Below, in pieces: positions 59,158 to 64,000 of a stretch of 64,000 bases of DNA. Numbering within the stretch: position 1 is the first letter of the stretch; each line of letters starts with the position of its first letter. Below the pieces are notes generated by a model. That model searched no databases. It saw only the letters and a list, made by a program, of their open reading frames with translations, and was not told where the DNA came from. This stretch comes from Leucocoprinus leucothites. Lineage: Eukaryota; Basidiomycota; Agaricomycetes; Agaricales; Agaricaceae. Where the stretch lies: the NCBI GenBank assembly GCA_013368445.1, contig JAACJO010000009.1:1364001-1428000 (forward strand). Reading direction: 5' to 3'. A program made the translations under genes and the position numbers.

Positions 59158-60646
59158 CTATGCGGAATTAAGCATATCCTCCATCACCTCCTCATCGTGA
59201 TTCTTCTTCAACGCGTCAAGGACCTCTTGAAGATCATCGCCTTCCATTATCCCTGTAAGGTTCTTTAGCGTCAGCCCAATTCTATGGTCAGTGACCCGGT
59301 CCTAGAGAAGGCGGTTAATCGTCATAGAGGCATCTAGACGCGTTCCTGCCGTACCTGAGCATAATTATAGGTCCGGATTTTCTCGCTTCGGTCCGCTGTG
59401 CGGACTAGATTAAGTCTGGTAGCACGGCGTTCTTCTATTTCGCGCATTATTTTACGGTCCATTAAGCGAGAGCGAAGAACTTGGAAAGCTCGACGCTTGT
59501 TCTGGAATTGAGATTAGAAAGGAGAGGGGTGAAGAGTATCGGGAAAGTGGACCTGATGTTGACTCCGTTCGTCTTGCATGGAGACAGTGATACCAGAGGG
59601 TATATGGGTTAGTCTGACAGCAGATTCCGTTTTGTTAACGTGCTGAGGAAGTGCCATGAGTGGAAATGAAGAAACATGGACTAAGCAAAGACTAACCTGG
59701 CCGCCCGCACCTCGAGCACGCATAACCTCCACCTTAACCTCATCCATAGAGAAAAGGTCATCATTCTTCCCATCTGTCTCTTCCATTAGAGGCAAAACTA
59801 CTACCGCGACAGTGCTCGTGTGGACCCGTCCACTGGCTTCTGTAGCAGGAACCCGCTGTACACGATGAACACCACTTTCCCACCTGAGGGAGTCATATAC
59901 TCCCTCCCCCTTGATCTCCATTATAGCATCCTTGATCCCACCGGTTTCCAGATCGTTCTGGGTAACCACCTGTGCCTTCCAACGACTGGCATTCGCGAGA
60001 CGTTGATACATTCTCAGCATATCTGCAAGGAAAAGACTTGACTCAGAGCCACCAACACCAGACTTGAGCTCCATGAGTGCACCGAGATGAGCGGTTTCAG
60101 ATGGAGGAACAAGGAGTTGGGGGAGGGTCTCGGTAACACTTTTATTGAGTTGCTCAGTGAGAGTCGTGTATTCCTCCGTGGCTAGGGCACGCATTGAAGG
60201 GTCTGAGTCTGTAAGGAGCTCAATTGTCTCGTTAAAAGCCTACTGTTGTGTAACTGCTCAGCACCCTGATTTCCGAGGAGGGAAACGGAGACGCACCTCG
60301 CGAGCCTTCAACCAGTCATCCCAAGCGTTTTGGAGCGGCTCGGACTCTTTGAGCTGCCTTAATTTTGCAATGTCATCCGGGGTTGACATTTGGTCTGTCA
60401 ACTATGGATTTTTTACAATTAGAAATTTGACCTGGAAGGGAGGGAAAACATGTGGAAACTTGCCTGCGAGTACATTGACTGCCGCTCAGTAATACGTCGC
60501 TCAACTACGCGTAGAAGTCTCTCATGCTCCTTCTCAATGTTCTGGAGAGTGTTTGCGGGGGCTTGGTTCCCATTAGCCGCTACCACATGTGCTCTTCTGT
60601 AAAGGGGAGGATGTCTATGGACGAATGGTCGAAGGAGACGAAACAT
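59158..60646 (-). CDS. MRF1: Mitochondrial peptide chain release factor 1
   Basis: Class I release factor that ends mitochondrial translation at UAA and UAG. The start at 60646 gives a basic N-terminal leader (MFRLLRPFVHRHPPLYRRAH) fitting a mitochondrial presequence. Conserved text: LMELKSGVGGSESSLFLADM, IKGEGVYDSLRWESGVHRVQ, RVPATEASGRVHTSTVAVVV, and the catalytic GGQ in RARGAGGQ. HVNKTESAVRLTHIPSGITV and DERSQHQ, NKRRAFQVLRSRL, and DRVTDHRIGLTLKNL follow after introns. The stop is at 59158-59160. Six exons; the first intron has a GC donor (CAG/GCAAGT at 60463), the others GT. The frame is open throughout. Confidence 0.92.
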
Positions 60647-60913
60647 GAAATTTATGACCGGCGCTAATCACCAAAAATGGCCAGCTGTGATCTGATGCGT
60701 GTGCGGACCGGAATAGGGGCCAATTGCCTCCAAACAAATTTATTCATAATAAACCCAACCCCAGCCCCAAGCACCGAGCTCCCATACTGCCTCAAGAGCC
60801 CACAGATTTAAAAAGCAACTGAAATAATAGAAGTTCCAAATATACTTGATATACTTAATGCCCGAGCAGCTGAGTAAGGGATTGGTAAGAGGAGCCGCAA
60901 TGGAGGGAAAAAA
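60647..60913. other. Intergenic
   Basis: MRF1 promoter side and 3' flank of tRNA-Val; nothing specific recognised. Confidence 0.4.
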
Positions 60914-61014
60914 TGAGTCGACCCAGGTTCGAACTGAGGACCTTCTGTGAACCATCCAACTCGTAGCTGGAGAAGGTGTTAGACAGATGCGATAACCAAC
61001 TACGCCATCGACCC
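60914..61014 (-). tRNA. tRNA-Val (AAC) with 27-nt intron, second copy
   Basis: Mature part identical to the gene at 34406-34506 as far as I can compare. The intron is also 27 nt but differs at many positions. It is on the strand opposite to the adjacent lactonase, whereas the first copy is on the same strand as its lactonase. Confidence 0.93.
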
Positions 61015-61604
61015 TTGCTTATCGGAATTTAGCTGCCAACAAGTGTAGCATATCTCTAGTCATTGTTCATTCCATTGAATGAGCTTCGGATTCTAACATA
61101 GTCTTTCTCTCTCTGCCACGGAAAGGTGCGCTTGACGCTTTGTGTGGAGTATCAGTCTAGAAACCACTGGCTAACGCATATTGCATCTCCTAGTCGCTTG
61201 GGCTGCGTGGGTGGGAGTCTGGTCGGGCTTTGCTTGGTGGCAAAAGGAAGCTGATCCACTTCCTCATCGCGCAACTACGCGAGCATGCACTAAGCTATAG
61301 TAAACCTAGCGTCTAGCGTTTTTAAAGGCCATTGGTACGCTCAATCGGCCTTGAGAAAACGGGAGGACTCGACTAGGTTTGCTTATTGCCACCAGGTGAA
61401 TACCTTTTTCATACTCCGACTATAGTCCTCACTCGTGATTCTTACAGGTGGCGACCTGCTTCGAAGAACCGCTTCCAGGACACCGGATTTGTGCTGATCA
61501 GCTCGTTCCGATGAGCTCAGTGTGAACAGGCTATTTATAATCGCCTTCTGGGGGTATAAAACCCACTTGAGTTCACGCTAAGTATTACCACGACCCTTGC
61601 AAGC
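61015..61604. promoter_or_regulatory. Upstream region of lactonase 2, TATA box
   Basis: TATAAA at 61555-61560 lies 45 bp before the start codon. No other element recognised. Confidence 0.6.
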
Positions 61605-62877
61605 ATGCAGCCTTTCAAAATTCTTGCGGGTGGTTATGACGTCTTCGTCACCACATACCTCTTTGATCCCACGACGTCCTCCTTATCAATAGCAAGCCGT
61701 TCACCTACAGGAACTGACTGCTCTTGGATATCACAACATCCAACCAACGCTAGTATTCTTTAGTGCGTACAAATATCATGCGTCGCCTCGCCCAGCATAT
61801 GCTTAATTCTCATGCCCCCTCCATGCCCAAACTGACTTCTTAGTGCCACTAATGAGACACCTTCTGGTGCATTGCAGTCATTCACCATAAATTCCGATGG
61901 AACATTATCACCCGCTCAGGATACCATACCATCAGAAGGTGATCTTCCGGCATTCGCAGCAGCACTTTCGACGGGTCGAGTTGGGGTCATGAACTATGAC
62001 ACCGGGAATGGGCGCATTATTCCTACCAATGGATCGCCTCTCGTTTTTGATGAAAGTGCTCCGTTGATTACTTTCCCGCGAAAGCCAGGCACGGTCTCTC
62101 ATCCCCACATGTTACTCGAGCATGGTGACGAAATTCTGGTTCCCGACCTCGTAAAATAAAATCATTCGTCTACCAAGACTCACCCTTGGCTCAAAATTTA
62201 AATCTACAGGGACAGGATACCATTTGGCGTTTGGTCCAGAACCCAGATGACCCAGCATCGTTCACCATCCAAGGATCTATTCCTCAACCGGAAGGCAGTG
62301 GACCACGTCATATCGCGATTTTTGGTGGGCCCGCCCTTATTTTCCAGAGGAGTCTCGACTCACAAGCCTTTCAGAGGACCGCTTATACACTATACACGAG
62401 CTTTCTTCTACCCTGACCGTTCAGAAAATTCCATCTGCACCGAATGGAACGTCCACAATCATTTCCGATGTTTCTATCGTTCCTCCCAATCCGCCTGCAG
62501 GGGCCTCATTTGCTGCTGCAGAGTTGCTCATCCCAGCGCGGACTAAGCGGTTCCCAAAATCCTATATTTATGCATCCAATCGGAACATCGGTGTCCAGGA
62601 CAGTCGTGGTGATGCCATTGCGATATTCGAAGTTCTCGACAAGGGTACCAAGCACGAGCGCTTGCAGCTGGTCAAACATGTTTTCACTGGGCTTGACCAA
62701 ATACGAGGCATGGAGTTTGGATCGGTAAAAGACGGAGGGGAAGAGTTTCTAATGGCAGCAGGTGTTGCCGGAAATGGCGGAACGATTGTTCTGAAGAGAA
62801 TCAAAGGAGGCAGGGACCTAGAAATAGTTGCGAGAAATCTGGAGATTCCGACTCGCACTACCTTTGTTTGGTTGTAG
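61605..62877 (+). CDS. 6-phosphogluconolactonase-like 7-bladed beta-propeller protein, paralog 2
   Basis: Four exons (61605-61762, 61844-62150, 62210-62324, 62375-62877) give 360 residues with an open frame and GT-AG introns at the same positions as in paralog 1. The start gives MQPFKILAGGYDVFVTTYL. Shared signatures: CSWISQHPTNAS, TVSHPHMLLEHGDEILVPDL, DTIWRLVQNP, GPRHIAIF, KRFPKSYIYASNRN, and a C terminus ending TFVWL as in paralog 1 (FVWL). Both copies are intact, so both may be in use. The substrate is unknown. Confidence 0.83.
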
Positions 62878-64000
62878 AGCATCGATAACCGGAACCATTG
62901 GAACGTAAAGTATCTCTTCCAAGCAACTCGGAGTCATTCGAAACGGGTTTAAACCGGCAGATGTGTATATTTTTTACGTAGTTATTATCAAGACAATTTT
63001 TATCCACAAGGAAAACGATGAGGTCGCAACTGGTCGCATGCTCTACGAGTGGAAGAGAAGATCATTTCGCCGGCATCAACGTCCACTTCTGCTCGTCCGA
63101 GGATCCACATTACACGAGTAAACTTTCCTGACCTGGAGGTTGTTTGCCTCAACACATAAACTGTACTCTACGAGCAGTACCCTCGAATTTGTGTCGTACT
63201 TCCACTTGGAGTTGGTATTCTCCCCATTTGGCTGGCCATCCGTAAACCTCCTGCCGGCAGTTCATTATCATCTGCGACGACCACGACTAACACTCCTAGT
63301 AACAAAGGGAAATGAGGGAAAGTCACGGGTTGGCTTATTTTTTAAATGGAGTACGAGGCCCGATTTCTTGTTGACGAGATACTGTTTCTTGGCATCCCAA
63401 CCCCAAAGTTGATTAGCGCCGCATTATTAGGTGTGTTCGTAACCCGAGGCCACTGAACAGCAGTGGTGCCGACCTGCATTGAAGATGAGAAGGAAATAGA
63501 CATTTGAGAATGATAAAATCCAAACATCGGTTCTATCGCCCTGGACGTCCAAATTAGTTGCATTTCTAACTGAATATCCAGAACAATTACCCGCCACATC
63601 GGGACTCGCTTCGTCGAGAACTCATCTTTGTTCCCACAGCTAGAGGCAATAATCCCAATAGAATTTTCCGTTAGCTCGTGCAGCAATGCGCGTGTCTGTT
63701 GGAGAGCCGAGCTTCAATCCCTGTGTCTTGATGTCCGAATACGTCCACGATGAGACGGTGTTCGCTGTGCTTGGGTTGCCTTGTTTAAGGACAGTTACCC
63801 ATGATTAACCCGCTCAATCGTTACCTGTAATGCACGACGGTCCGGTATTATTATAGAACCTATAAGCGGGTAATGATTGAGAATAGCACACTCTCGTACG
63901 TGGCCTGGAGGGCAAGACCTAGGTTCGCGTTGATGAGGCCCATCCCACTGTCGTCCCAACGTCACTTGAAGTTGATTCTTGTTCCCCTCCAATGCCGCTT
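62878..64000. other. No firm gene; unidentified minus-strand frame
   Basis: The only longer frame is minus-strand 63342-63686 (with HELTENSIGIIASSCGN and VPMWRVIVLDIQLEMQLIW). It could be part of a spliced gene continuing past the right edge (63795-63992 holds another minus frame), but I recognise no domain. Confidence 0.35.

Noticed and set aside
63342..63686. 114-codon minus-strand frame at the right end
   Set aside because: Could be an exon but I see no domain, start context or splice partner that I can defend.
1..64000. CRISPR arrays, phage genes or bacterial operons
   Set aside because: Introns, tRNA introns and gene families are eukaryotic; no regularly spaced short repeats of CRISPR type are present.

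Overview
The window is nuclear DNA of a filamentous basidiomycete, most likely an agaricomycete mushroom. The evidence is the many short (about 45-70 bp) GT-AG introns, intron-bearing tRNA genes, and families typical of that group: a NACHT-type receptor, DUF6533-like seven-helix proteins, a DUF6698-like protein, APH-like kinase remnants, Plavaka, Tc1 and Copia elements, and a sphingolipid C9-methyltransferase. I cannot name the species.

Layout. 1-2.9 kb: the 5' end of POL2 (DNA polymerase epsilon catalytic subunit, minus strand, running off the left edge), divergent from a multi-pass membrane protein gene. 3-5.7 kb: an APH-kinase fragment, a 106-bp tandem repeat and an intact 8-exon DUF6698-like gene. 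5.9-22.8 kb: a CpG-depleted transposon graveyard. It holds a Plavaka (CACTA-type) relic interrupted by a complete Tc1 element and a solo LTR, another solo LTR that itself carries a nested solo LTR, an APH pseudogene, and a full-length Copia element with 5-bp target duplications. 23.9-34.1 kb: two further copies of the POL2/membrane-gene block; both POL2 copies are broken, while the second membrane gene is intact.

34.4-43 kb: housekeeping genes: tRNA-Val, a 7-bladed-propeller lactonase, a CSC1/OSCA-like channel and a sphingolipid C9-methyltransferase. 43.6-50.7 kb: a local tandem duplication of a RAD51C-like gene with a DUF6533-like receptor. 50.7-58.8 kb: a truncated eIF4A copy, tRNA-Leu, an SPX-RING gene, a NACHT receptor with no repeat domain, then a second tRNA-Leu-like locus with an eIF4A fragment. 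59.2-63 kb: mitochondrial release factor 1, a second tRNA-Val and a second lactonase.

Themes. Fragments of essential genes (POL2, eIF4A, RAD51C) and tRNA-linked gene pairs are duplicated again and again within 64 kb. The repeat-rich part carries an almost pure CpG-to-TpG/CpA decay signature, consistent with cytosine methylation. Several otherwise intact genes carry single-base frame lesions, three of them at short same-base runs or a GG/G splice donor. I found no CRISPR, phage, or clearly novel functional system; the interest lies in the duplication and decay architecture.
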